A stretch of DNA of 22,014 nucleotides from assembly GCA_000695325.1 (NCBI GenBank), contig AVPN01001121.1, forward strand, positions 1-22,014. The letters are read 5' to 3'. The notes beneath the pieces are model-generated. The model saw only the letters and a list, made by a program, of their open reading frames with translations, did no database searches and was not told the origin of the DNA. Positions 1 to 8,998 of this stretch are shown in pieces; positions within the stretch are counted from its first letter, which is position 1; each line of letters begins with the position of its first letter. The position numbers and the translations under genes are program-made. This DNA is from Pleurobrachia bachei (Eukaryota > Ctenophora > Tentaculata > Cydippida > Pleurobrachiidae).

Positions 1-2706
1 CATGTCAAGTGGCGACTTTCCCTTGTATAACGGGTCAAGATGTTTTTTGACAATCAAAGGTCGAAATGACTATGTTTACAAAGTCAAAAGGTCAACCTAC
101 TGCATAAAAACAGGGTTGGACCAAACTAATTGCACTGATCCAGCCAAGGTTGGGGGCAGCTGTCTGGTGAGTGGTTATCAACCAAACTAATTGCACTGAT
201 CCAGCCAAGGTTGGGGGCAGCTGTCTGGTGGACGGTTATCCTAGCACAATTTCCATCTATGTGATCTGCGATGGCAATACATCTCCGCAGTTGTGTGATG
301 ATGGTATAGAGTTGAAGTGTGTCAGGATTGGTCGATACTGTTACATTCACAAACACAGGCTTTGTGATGGTACAGAAGATTGTGCAGGTGGTATGGATGA
401 GGGTAAAATGTTCTGTGGACCCGGCAAACTTACCACTCAAACTTGTAAGAGACGATTTGGAACATTTTCTCGAGTTCCGGTGGAGTGGATCCAAGATGGA
501 GTTGTAGATTGTGAGAACGGCATCGATGAAAAACGTGATTGGGAAATGTGTGGCAATGGCACCACTCTGCGGATTAAGGTGGATACAACACCGTGCTCTA
601 ACGTGTTTTTGTGTCATGGTAACCATTCGGAATTCCTGGAAACTTCCACCATGTGTTCCTCGATACAGACGTGCGACAATAGGGCCTGTCAAAGCGCAAG
701 GAGAACAGTTGATGTGAAGAAAGCTCTTTCCCAATCTCCAGCCGCAAACGTATTTGGAAATGAGTTACTGGTTGGAAATGTATGCAACAAAGGTCTATCG
801 TCGGTGCTCCTTCATATGAAGGAGCAGTGTTCAGAACAAAAATTCAGCCATCCATTTCACCAATTCTTCGGTAAAAACCTCACATCATCTGTTGTAACGT
901 TGCACCGGAAGCAAGATTGCAGATACCTCTACGGTGAGGCGTATGTCTATTACAGCTGTACTGGACAATGTACAAATGCCGATTGCCCTTTGAAAAGACC
1001 GGTGCTACATAACTCCTGTCACAATCTGAAGATTGCTGTTTACTCGCTTAACACCAAGTTAAGTGTTGTGACATCGGTTTTCCGACATAAAACTGCATTC
1101 CATAACAACGTGTTTGTGTGCAAAAATAAAAGATGTATTCTCTTTGAGAGAGTTTGTGATCTGGTTGATGATTGTGGGGACAGGTCTGATGAGGAAGCCG
1201 GATGTGACAATAGTTTTCGGTGTGCTGATAATTCCTCCTTCTTACCTCTGAGCCAAAAATGCGATGGAATAACTGATTGCAAGGACTTTTCTGATGAATG
1301 CAATAGTAGCTGCAGTAGGAAAGTCGTTGAAGATCATACAATGGGTATGATAGGATTTTGCATGGGACTTCTAGGACTCGTTTTAGGATTCCCGGCCTTC
1401 GTGAATACTTCTCTTCAGAAACTCCCCGAGAAAAGCGGGGCCTTTGTGAACCATGTGTTTGTTCTTGCAATTTCCTTTGGAGATCTGTTTACTCCCTGCT
1501 ATCTGCTAAGCTTGATAACTCTACATTGGATGAAAAATACAGATTTCTGTGTTAAGCGTTTGGAGTGGATAAGTGGAAGGTCTTGCAACTTCATAGGTGT
1601 ACTTAACACGGTCGGAGCGACAGTTTCCTCCTTAGCCATGGCAGTTATAAGCTTCTACAGGCTTTATGGAACAAAAAGAGCTCTCAATTATAGACAGTCG
1701 AGCGAAGTCACGAAGGAACTACGACAAAAAGTGATGTTATGCCTATTGTCTATTGTGTTTATTGCTCTAGCGTTTGCGTTAGTGCCCCTTTTGGGGGCTT
1801 TGGAGGATTGGTTTGTCAATGGGCTTGTGTTTCCAAGGGATATAGCACTTTTCCTTGGTACGGTGGATAAGACACAGTTTCTGCAGATTGTCTATGGTTA
1901 CTACGGAGCAAGGTACACTGAACGTTCTCGACGGAAGGCCGACATTTCTTGGAGAACAATTCAGGGAATGGTCACCGAAATGTTTTCTACGGATTATGGG
2001 GCTGTCTCTGGGAAAAAGGTTTCATTTTACGGTAACGATCCAGTTTGCATGTTTAAGTTTTTTGTCCTCTCTGATGATCCACAGGTTGTCTTTGTTTGGT
2101 TCTACATCAGCCTTCACTTCCTCTGTTTTGTGTCCGTTGCGGTGTGTCATATCTTAATCATCAAATAAAGCAGAGGTGCTTGGGGCTAACCGTCGCACAA
2201 GCAGTAGACTTGCTCGAAAAGTTACCTTGGTATGCGTAACAGACTTTTGTTGCTGGCTACCTTTTTTGATTTGTTGTGCCCTCCATACGGCCGAGGTTGT
2301 CGATATGTCACCGTGGTACCAGGTCTTCTCCCTCAACATCCTACCCATTAACTCTATACTAAACCCACTTTTGTACAGGGATACACTGTCTAAAGTGTTT
2401 GACGTGTTGAGGCCTGCCATTGATAGTATCTGTGCCATGTTTCGTGGTGCACCAGTTTTACCCGAGCCAACTAATGAAATAGTTGTCAAGGATTCCTGTC
2501 TGGAATTCACTAGTTGTGTTAGCAATCCATTGAACAAGACAGAAGAGTAATGTCATGACACCGTGGATAACGTGAACTTCATTGAGATGAAGGTGAAATA
2601 TCTTAGTTGCCGTTCTATGATGCCAACCAGTGACATGATCCAAGAAACTGGATTTCATTCAGATATCATGACTGTGTATGATCCACAGAGAAGAAATTCG
2701 ACTTAA
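1..2706 (+). pseudogene. Broken upstream copy of LDLa-repeat GPCR (GRL101-like), 5' end outside window
   Basis: This is a tandem paralogue of the intact receptor at 3385-6879. Base 1 aligns with base 4215, and similarity runs through the coding region and about 275 bp of 3' flank. It encodes the LDLa repeats and TM1-TM5 with only about 28 amino-acid differences from the intact copy, so it was under selection until fairly recently. Three lesions are visible relative to that copy. A 61-bp direct duplication (units starting at 121 and 182) shifts the frame and brings a stop at 188-190. About 8 bp are missing near 2158-2162, at the end of TM5, giving a stop at 2166-2168. A CAA-to-TAA change gives a stop at 2548-2550, about 52 codons early. 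The longest open stretch (171-2168) has no good start codon. TM6-TM7 remain readable at 2176-2550 in another frame. A functional short receptor is unlikely. An assembly error is possible for the small deletion but not for all three lesions. Confidence 0.85.
121..242 (+). repeat. 61-bp tandem duplication inside receptor pseudogene
   Basis: Two units of 61 bp lie head to tail, starting at 121 and 182. They differ only at a couple of bases near the end of each unit. The intact paralogue has this segment once (from 4336). Each unit contains an AAG/GT junction (148/149 and 209/210), and the first unit is followed by a GTGAGT at 167-172. Confidence 0.9.
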
Positions 2707-3384
2707 CTAACACTGAACTAATATTACACTTGGAAGAGACGAAAAACTAGCTCGTTGTTTATGAACAATACTTTTTGTTTAAAATGTTATCGATTGGAAT
2801 CATCTGGGCTGAGTGTGGGGATCAAAGATGTGGAGCGAATTATAATCTCAAAATATCCAGCTTTTCATTTAAAGCTGTAATCAAGTCAACGCTTTCTTTT
2901 TCAAAACCCAAATTGCATATTGTTTTTAGTTTGTAACAACAGCTGATATTCTTGGATTTGATCTCTCCTGGACGGGGTGCGTTGAGTGTTCTCGCTCTTG
3001 AACTTTTATTATGGTTCACGCCCCCCCCCACCAACACTAACTTACAGGCTCGAAGTCCGAACTCTCAATATAATGTTGATTTTATTTTCTTTGTCCGCAA
3101 TCCCAATTTTAGTTGAAGTCAAACATAACAACTATTGCTCATGAATAAAAGAAAAAGATTGGGATCCGATCTTTCCCTTCTATTCGACCAACCACTCAGA
3201 AGAAAATACAAAGCGTTGTCAATGGAGAGATGAATACTTAATGAGACTGTCTGTAAAAATTATTTTTGATGCGTGAGGGTGCCACTTTCGTTTGCACTTG
3301 AAGCGAAATATTTGCCTTGTATTCCCTCCTATTTCTACTGTTAATTAAAGTGTAACATACCAATTATACAATGTTTACAGGAAG
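2707..3384. other. Intergenic spacer between the two receptor copies
   Basis: The first ~275 bp (to about 2981) match the 3' flank of the intact copy (6880-7182) and mark the end of the duplicated unit. Beyond that I see no gene. There is a run of ten C at about 3020-3029 and an AATAAA at about 3144. Just before the next start codon is a splice-acceptor-like TTTACAG ending at 3380. The promoter of the downstream receptor presumably lies here, but no element can be called with confidence. Confidence 0.6.
3374..3380 (+). promoter_or_regulatory. Acceptor-like site four bases before the receptor start codon
   Basis: The sequence TTTACAG/GAAG precedes ATG at 3385 by four bases. It resembles a 3' splice site, so the 5' UTR may contain an intron ending here, or the message may receive a trans-spliced leader. 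A weak donor-like GTGAGG lies near 3274. The TTTACAG is seen directly; its use is inference. Confidence 0.35.
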
Positions 3385-6300
3385 ATGTTACTTTCAATGA
3401 TTGGACTGGTGTTACTTTCAACAGTCAGGTCCAGTTCTCTCTGGGACACCAACCTTACAAGAGATGAGAGTTTAGTTATCCAACCGGTAAACTCCATGTC
3501 CAGAGTCAACTCACCACTGCCTGATACTTTTAAAGAGGTGCAACTTTGTCCCATTGCTAACCACAATGGGTTCCTAGTCCGCCTTTGCAATGATGACTAC
3601 TCGCTGGTGCATGAAACAGTGTTCCAGTGCATTACTTCGCCCAATGTTACCTATACAAGAAGAGGGATCTACGACTTGAGAACACGTTTAACCACAACTG
3701 AGTATTCTCTGCGGTGTCCAAATGACATCGCTATGTATCAATCTTGTGGGTCATTGAAAGCCGATAATTTCTTTAGCCTTCGTAATTTTGTCGTTGAAAT
3801 GTTCGATCAGCCACCCGTGTGTGGAGTCGTCTGTCTCGATGGGTTGAAAGGTAACTTTGTTCAAAAAGATGATCAGGCGTGCAGCGATATAACTGCGGGC
3901 ACTATGCGTCATCCGCTCACTCTACAGAATGGAAGTATTGTTGAGGTCACCTTGAAACTGGGAGGAGTTTGCGATGGCATATGTGATGATATCTGGATGG
4001 ACAAGGCTCTCACATCGAATTTAGATTTGACATGTGTCGAGGAGCGGGACTGTGGTGGGGGAATCGTATACGGGAGTATTTCAAACGATCTAGTTTTCAT
4101 GCCTTTCCAAGGAATGCCGAAAGAACGAACCACCCCTCCTTGGGATCAAGATGCACCACATTGTGTAGCAACATCTGAGGTGACATCAGGACCGAAAAGG
4201 GCCATCGGTCCTCACATGTCAAGTGGCGACTTTCCCTTGTATAACGGGTCAAGATGTTTTTTGACAATCAAAGGTCGAAATGACTATGTTTACAAAGTCA
4301 AAAGGTCGACCTACTGCATAAAAACAGGGTTGGACCAAACTAATTGCACTGATCCAGCCAAGGTTGGAGGCAGCTGTTTGGTGAAGGGTTATCCTAGCAC
4401 AATTTCCACCTATGTGATCTGTGATGGCAATGCATCTCCACAGTTGTGTGATGATGGTATAGAGTTGAAGTGTGTCAGGATTGGCCGGTACTGCTACATT
4501 CACAAACACAGGCTTTGCGATGGTATCGAAGATTGTGCAGGTGGTATGGATGAGGGTAAAATGTTCTGTGGACCGGGCAAACTTACAGCTCAAACTTGTA
4601 AGAGGCGATTTGGAACATTCTCTCGAGTTCCGGTGGATTGGATTCAAGATGGAGTTGTAGATTGTGAGAACGGAATTGACGAAAAACGTGATTGGGAAAT
4701 GTGTGGCAATGGAACAACTCTACGGATTAAGGTGGATACAACACCGTGCTCTAACGTGTTTCTGTGTCATGGTAACCATTCAGAATTCCTTGAAACTTCG
4801 ACCATGTGTTCTTCGACCCATACGTGCGACAATAGGGCTTGTCAAAGCGCAAGGAGAACTGTTGATGTGAAGAAAGACATTTTCCAATCTCCAGCAGCAA
4901 ACGTATTTGGAAATGAGTTACTGGTTGGAAATGTATGCAACAAAGGTCTATCATCGGTGCTCCTTCATATGAAAGAGCAATGTTCAGAACATAAATTCAG
5001 CCATCCATTTCACCAATTCTTCGGTAAAAACCTCACCACATCGGTTGTTACGTTGCACCGGAAGCAAGATTGCAGATACCTCTACGGTGAGGCGTATGTC
5101 TTTTACAGCTGCACTGGACAATGTACAAATGCCGAATGCCCTTTGAAAAGACCGGTGCTACATAACTCCTGTCACAATCTAAAGATTGCCGTCTACTCTC
5201 TTAACACGGAGTTAAGTGTTGTGACATCGGTTTTCCGACATCGAACTGCGTTTCATAACAACGTGTTCGTATGCAAAAACAAAAGATGTATTCTCTTTGA
5301 GAGAGTGTGTGATCTAGTTGATGATTGTGGGGACAGGTCTGATGAGGAACCCGGATGTGACAATAGTTTTCGGTGTGCTGATAATTCCTCGTTCTTACCT
5401 CTGAGCCAAAAATGCGATGGAAAAACTGATTGCAAGGACTTTTCTGATGAGTGCAATAGTAGCTGCAGCAGGAAAGTAGTTGAAGATCATACAATGGCTA
5501 TGGTAGGATTTGTCATGGGGGTCCTGGGACTTGTTTTAGGATTTCCGGCTTTCGTGAATACATCTCTTCAGAAACTCCCCGAGAAAATCGGGGCCTTTGT
5601 GAACCATGTGTTTGTCCTTGCAATCTCCTTTGGAGATCTGTTTACTCCCTGCTATCTGCTAAGCTTGATAACTTTACATTGGATGAAAAGCACGGATTTC
5701 TGTGTTAAGCGTTTGGAGTGGATAAGTGGAAGGTCTTGCAACTTCATCGGGGTACTAAACACGGTCGGAGCGACAGTTTCCTCGTTAGCCATGGCAGTTA
5801 TAAGCTTCTACAGGCTTTATGGAACAAGAAGAGCTCTACAGTACAGACAGTCGAGCGAAGTCACGAAGGAACTTCGACAAAAAGTCGGGTTATGCCTACT
5901 ATCCATTGTGTTTATTGCTCTAGCATTTGCGTTAGTGCCTCTTTTGGGGGCTTTGGAGGATTGGTTTGTCAACGGTCTTGTGTTTCCTAATGATATATCA
6001 CTTTTCCTTGGTACGGTGGATAAGACACAGTTTTTGCAGATTGTCTATGGTTACTACGGAGCAAGGTACACTGAACGTTCTCGACGGAAGGCCGACATTT
6101 CCTGGAGAACAATTCAGGGAATGGTCACCGAAATGTTTTCTACGGATTATGGCGCTGTTTCTGGGAAAAAGGTTTCATTTTACGGTAACGATCCAGTTTG
6201 TATGTTTAAGTTTTTTGTCCTCTCCGATGATCCCCAGGTTGTCTTTGTTTGGTTCTACATCAGTCTTCACTTCCTCTGCTTTGTGTCCGTTGCGGTGTGT

Positions 6301-6879
6301 CATATCTTAATTGCAGTTTTATCAAATAAAGCAGAGGTGCTTGGGGCTAACCGTCGCACAAGCAGTAGACTGGCTCGCAAAGTCACCTTGGTGTGCGTAA
6401 CGGACTTTTGTTGCTGGCTACCTTTTTTGATTTGTTGTGCCCTCCATACGGCTGAGGTTGTGGATATGTCACCGTGGTACCAGGTCTTCTCCCTCAACAT
6501 CCTACCAATTAACTCTATACTAAACCCACTTTTGTACAGGGATACACTGTCTAAAGTGTTTGAAGTGTTGAGGCCTGCCATTGATAGTATCTGTGCCATG
6601 TTTCGTGGTGAACCAGTTTTACCCGAGCCGACTAATGAAATAATTGCCAAAAATTCCCGCCTGGAATTCACTAGTTGTGTTAACAATCCAGTGACCAAGA
6701 CAGAAGAGCAATTTCATGACACCGATATCGCGAGTTTCATTGAGATGCAGGTGAAATACCCTAGCTGCAAATATCCTAGTTCTATGATGACAACCAGTGA
6801 CATGATCCAAGAAACTGGTTTTAATTCAGATATCACGACTGTGTATGATCGCACTCCAACGAGAAGGAATTCGAATTAA
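3385..6879 (+). CDS. LDLa-repeat rhodopsin-class GPCR, GRL101-like, intact 1164 aa
   Basis: A single open frame encodes a cell-surface receptor. A hydrophobic signal peptide covers residues 1-17. Then comes a Cys-rich region of about 330 residues that I do not recognise. LDL-receptor class A-type modules follow at about 363-395 (CDGIEDCAGGMDE), 405-440, 630-658 (CDLVDDCGDRSDEE) and 664-690 (CDGKTDCKDFSDEC); their acidic Ca-binding signatures are visible. Seven helices lie at about 704-727, 741-765, 785-810, 835-858, 952-977, 1000-1022 and 1033-1051. Class A landmarks are Asp751 in TM2, FYR (808-810) in place of DRY, CWLP (1010-1013) in TM6 and NPLLY (1047-1051) in TM7. Cys785 and Cys939 suit the usual TM3-ECL2 disulfide. 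ECL2 is unusually long, about 90 residues. The tail has about 110 residues. The family is known from snail GRL101, which likewise joins LDLa repeats to a class A 7TM; no LRRs are seen here. The ligand is unknown. The start was chosen because it gives a signal peptide directly after the acceptor-like site. Confidence 0.92.
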   Translation: MLLSMIGLVLLSTVRSSSLWDTNLTRDESLVIQPVNSMSRVNSPLPDTFKEVQLCPIANHNGFLVRLCNDDYSLVHETVFQCITSPNVTYTRRGIYDLRTRLTTTEYSLRCPNDIAMYQSCGSLKADNFFSLRNFVVEMFDQPPVCGVVCLDGLKGNFVQKDDQACSDITAGTMRHPLTLQNGSIVEVTLKLGGVCDGICDDIWMDKALTSNLDLTCVEERDCGGGIVYGSISNDLVFMPFQGMPKERTTPPWDQDAPHCVATSEVTSGPKRAIGPHMSSGDFPLYNGSRCFLTIKGRNDYVYKVKRSTYCIKTGLDQTNCTDPAKVGGSCLVKGYPSTISTYVICDGNASPQLCDDGIELKCVRIGRYCYIHKHRLCDGIEDCAGGMDEGKMFCGPGKLTAQTCKRRFGTFSRVPVDWIQDGVVDCENGIDEKRDWEMCGNGTTLRIKVDTTPCSNVFLCHGNHSEFLETSTMCSSTHTCDNRACQSARRTVDVKKDIFQSPAANVFGNELLVGNVCNKGLSSVLLHMKEQCSEHKFSHPFHQFFGKNLTTSVVTLHRKQDCRYLYGEAYVFYSCTGQCTNAECPLKRPVLHNSCHNLKIAVYSLNTELSVVTSVFRHRTAFHNNVFVCKNKRCILFERVCDLVDDCGDRSDEEPGCDNSFRCADNSSFLPLSQKCDGKTDCKDFSDECNSSCSRKVVEDHTMAMVGFVMGVLGLVLGFPAFVNTSLQKLPEKIGAFVNHVFVLAISFGDLFTPCYLLSLITLHWMKSTDFCVKRLEWISGRSCNFIGVLNTVGATVSSLAMAVISFYRLYGTRRALQYRQSSEVTKELRQKVGLCLLSIVFIALAFALVPLLGALEDWFVNGLVFPNDISLFLGTVDKTQFLQIVYGYYGARYTERSRRKADISWRTIQGMVTEMFSTDYGAVSGKKVSFYGNDPVCMFKFFVLSDDPQVVFVWFYISLHFLCFVSVAVCHILIAVLSNKAEVLGANRRTSSRLARKVTLVCVTDFCCWLPFLICCALHTAEVVDMSPWYQVFSLNILPINSILNPLLYRDTLSKVFEVLRPAIDSICAMFRGEPVLPEPTNEIIAKNSRLEFTSCVNNPVTKTEEQFHDTDIASFIEMQVKYPSCKYPSSMMTTSDMIQETGFNSDITTVYDRTPTRRNSN

Positions 6880-7182
6880 CTAACACTGAACTAATATTAC
6901 ACTTTGAAATGACGAAGAACTAGTTTGTTGTTTATGAACAATACTTTTTGTTTAAAATGTAATCGATTGGAACTATCTGTGGGCTAAGTGTGTGGATCAG
7001 AGACATGGAACGAATTAAAATCTCAAAATTACCAGCTTTTCATCTACCATTTAAAGCTGTAATTATGTCAACGCTTGTTGCTTTTTCAAGACCTAAACTG
7101 CATATTGTTTTTAGTTTGTAACAACAGTCGCTCTTCTGGGTGTGATACATTCTTGGATTTGGTCTCTTTTGGAGATGGTGCG
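6880..7182 (+). other. 3' flank/UTR of intact receptor, shared with the broken copy
   Basis: This segment aligns with 2707-2981, with scattered substitutions and small indels, up to a GGTGCG near 7182, where similarity stops. It therefore marks the 3' edge of the tandem duplication. No clear AATAAA is present, so the poly(A) site cannot be placed. Confidence 0.7.
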
Positions 7183-7810
7183 CTTTTGGATGTGGATAGG
7201 GTGCGTCGCCGGCCGCATTTCCTTTGAAAAAATGCCAACTCCGCGCTTTTTTTGTTTTAAAAAAACCAATAGGGATCCCTAAAAAAGTTCAGTAGTTACA
7301 CAGCGTTTACACTTGGCAAACGCTGCTGGCTCGCGCGCATGAGGGGGTTGCAGCGCATTCCAACGTTTACACAGTCTTTACACCCAGAGCGGCGCGTGCG
7401 GCTTTTTCGGCTTTTCCGCAGATTCTTTTGAAACCTAAACCATTCATAAGAGGCTATAGCCATATAGCCTAAAAACGGCTATGCGCAAACCTAATTATCC
7501 CATTATCTAATTAACCACATGAGATAGAGATTTCATTCCGGCACCTACCCCCACTAAAGCGAGGACGCTGATCACTTTAGTGCCCTCAGATTTGTCTCTA
7601 CTCCTATTTTAAGTGTTCTTATGATTTTGGGCTCAGGCTGAAAATACAGGTACCCAATTATGGCCAATTACGACCCTTATCCCACATTTCTGGGAGGTAA
7701 ACTTTTTTTTGGTGATTTAGGACCCCTTAGACTACACTTTGGTGAAGGAAATCCTTTGCCCTTCCAGAGTTCCGGGTTCGGCCAAAAATCTACCCAAACG
7801 CCATGGATTA
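7183..7810. other. Non-coding, GC-skewed repeat-like stretch
   Basis: No convincing open frame is present. The interval 7315-7389 is a diverged relative of 7850-7926 (shared CAAACG, GCTGCTGG, GCAGCGC and ACACCCAGAG blocks in the same order), which suggests a dispersed repeat family. Tracts rich in GCGCG recur here and around 9590-9650 and 11950-12030. Confidence 0.5.
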
Positions 7811-8026
7811 TAACCCTAAAAACCGTTTGTCAGCAGTCAGCACTCACCTTCGCAAACGTTGCTGGCCCCCGCCCCGAGCAGTGCAAGAAAATGCAGCGCT
7901 TTTCAAGCATTCACCAAACACCCAGAGTTTAACGCTGCAATAAAAATGCAGGCGGCCAGGCCAGGTGCATGCCAGCGTTAAAATCTGGGTATTTCCTTAG
8001 TGCTGACAAACGGTGTTTTAGGGTTA
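7811..8026. repeat. Nested inverted repeat, MITE-like, arms ending in CCCTAA/TTAGGG
   Basis: The outer arms are 7811-7843 and 8000-8026. The right arm, reversed, matches the left arm except for a 7-bp internal duplication and a small indel. The inner arms 7920-7937 and 7973-7990 match at 17 of 18 bases. The total length is 216 bp and there is no coding capacity. No convincing target-site duplication is visible, so a non-autonomous DNA transposon is only one reading; a simple fold-back is another. Confidence 0.65.
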
Positions 8027-8076
8027 GGGCTAAAGTAGGGTTAGGGTTAGAGCCGGGGTTTGGGTTGGGGTTAGGC
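8018..8076 (+). repeat. Degenerate telomere-like TTAGGG tract
   Basis: Perfect TTAGGG units occur at 8018-8023, 8024-8029 and 8041-8046. They are mixed with TAGGG, TTGGGG and similar variants up to about 8076. It is short and imperfect, so it is an interstitial tract rather than a chromosome end. It overlaps the right arm of the inverted repeat. Confidence 0.6.
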
Positions 8077-8828
8077 CTTGACATTTCCTACCAGATAAAT
8101 TTTGGATTAGCCAAAACGGTTGAAGGGTTTGGCAGTTAGAGCCGTTTTAGTGAATCAACTTTTTTGGAAGCGCCCCACTTTAAAAACTCAGTGCCGCATT
8201 TTTTTAAACTCGACGAATTTTATATTAGCCCGCGCATATCAAATTGAAGTATTGCGCGGCTTTTAAATTGCGCGTACCAAAAATTAACAAAATAAAAAAT
8301 TTAATTTAAGTAAAAGTGCGCTTCAAGCGACTTGAGCTGCACGTTTTTCCCGTTGGAAGGGCGCTCAGCAAATGAAAACTCGATTAATTAAATAAATTGC
8401 AAACAAAAATCAAACTTAACAAATTGCTTTTGGTTACGCGGTAAATAACAAATACAGTGTGGGGCATTAAACAAATCAAAAATCACACACAGTCCTCTCT
8501 ATTTCTTTCAATTTCTTAATACTGTCTCTTATGAGGATTTGCCCTCTGTGGGAGGTGCGGACTGCCTACGTAGAATTAGCCCCTCTCTCGGCTCCGACCT
8601 GGATAGGAGAGAGGTGTTAGTGAGAGGTAGCAAACAATTCAATAAAGTCCGAGTGTAGTATGTTGATGTAATATTAATATTACCACAATAAGTGAGATAA
8701 AAACAATGCTTCTAGTTCTAGTCAGCTTCAGCAGACTATCCAGCAAAAAAACAGCGGTGTGTTTTGTGATTTTTTCCCGCGTGTGATCGACTGTGGTATC
8801 TATTCAAAGAAGAATATTCCGCCAAATA
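8077..8828. other. Non-coding stretch with no recognised gene
   Basis: AT-rich sequence with GCGC-containing patches (8230-8345). I see no gene, RNA gene or paired repeat. An AATAAA at about 8640, after a GC-richer block (8530-8630), hints at some transcribed element, but nothing supports naming it. Confidence 0.5.
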
Positions 8829-8998
8829 AGTTTTTATTTGTCTGTTTGTCTCCATGTCTGTTTGTCTGACAGACTGTTTTTCATTTTGTCTGACAGACTG
8901 TTTTCTGTCTGCCTCCCATGTCTGTGTGTCTGTATGTGTGTCTGTATGTGTGTATGTTTGTTTGTGTGTTTGTCTCCCATGTCTGTTTGTCTGTGTGA
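8829..8998 (+). repeat. TCTG/TGTC-rich simple repeat
   Basis: Irregular TGTCTG and TGTATG units run over about 170 bp. A 20-bp block containing the palindrome GTCTGACAGAC occurs twice (8861-8880 and 8885-8904). Short open frames here are products of the repeat. Confidence 0.8.

Noticed and set aside
126-734. Antisense 202-aa frame across the receptor pseudogene
   Set aside because: Shadow of the plus-strand coding sequence; a similar shadow appears opposite the intact copy.
7660-7932. 90-aa frame overlapping the inverted repeat
   Set aside because: Composition follows the repeat; no homology recognised.
8018-8076. TTAGGG tract as a real chromosome end
   Set aside because: Too short and imperfect, with ordinary genes on both sides.
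8500-8680. Block with AATAAA and GC-rich core that resembles part of a long terminal repeat
   Set aside because: No second copy, no terminal repeat pair, no retroelement proteins in the window; not enough to call a fossil element.
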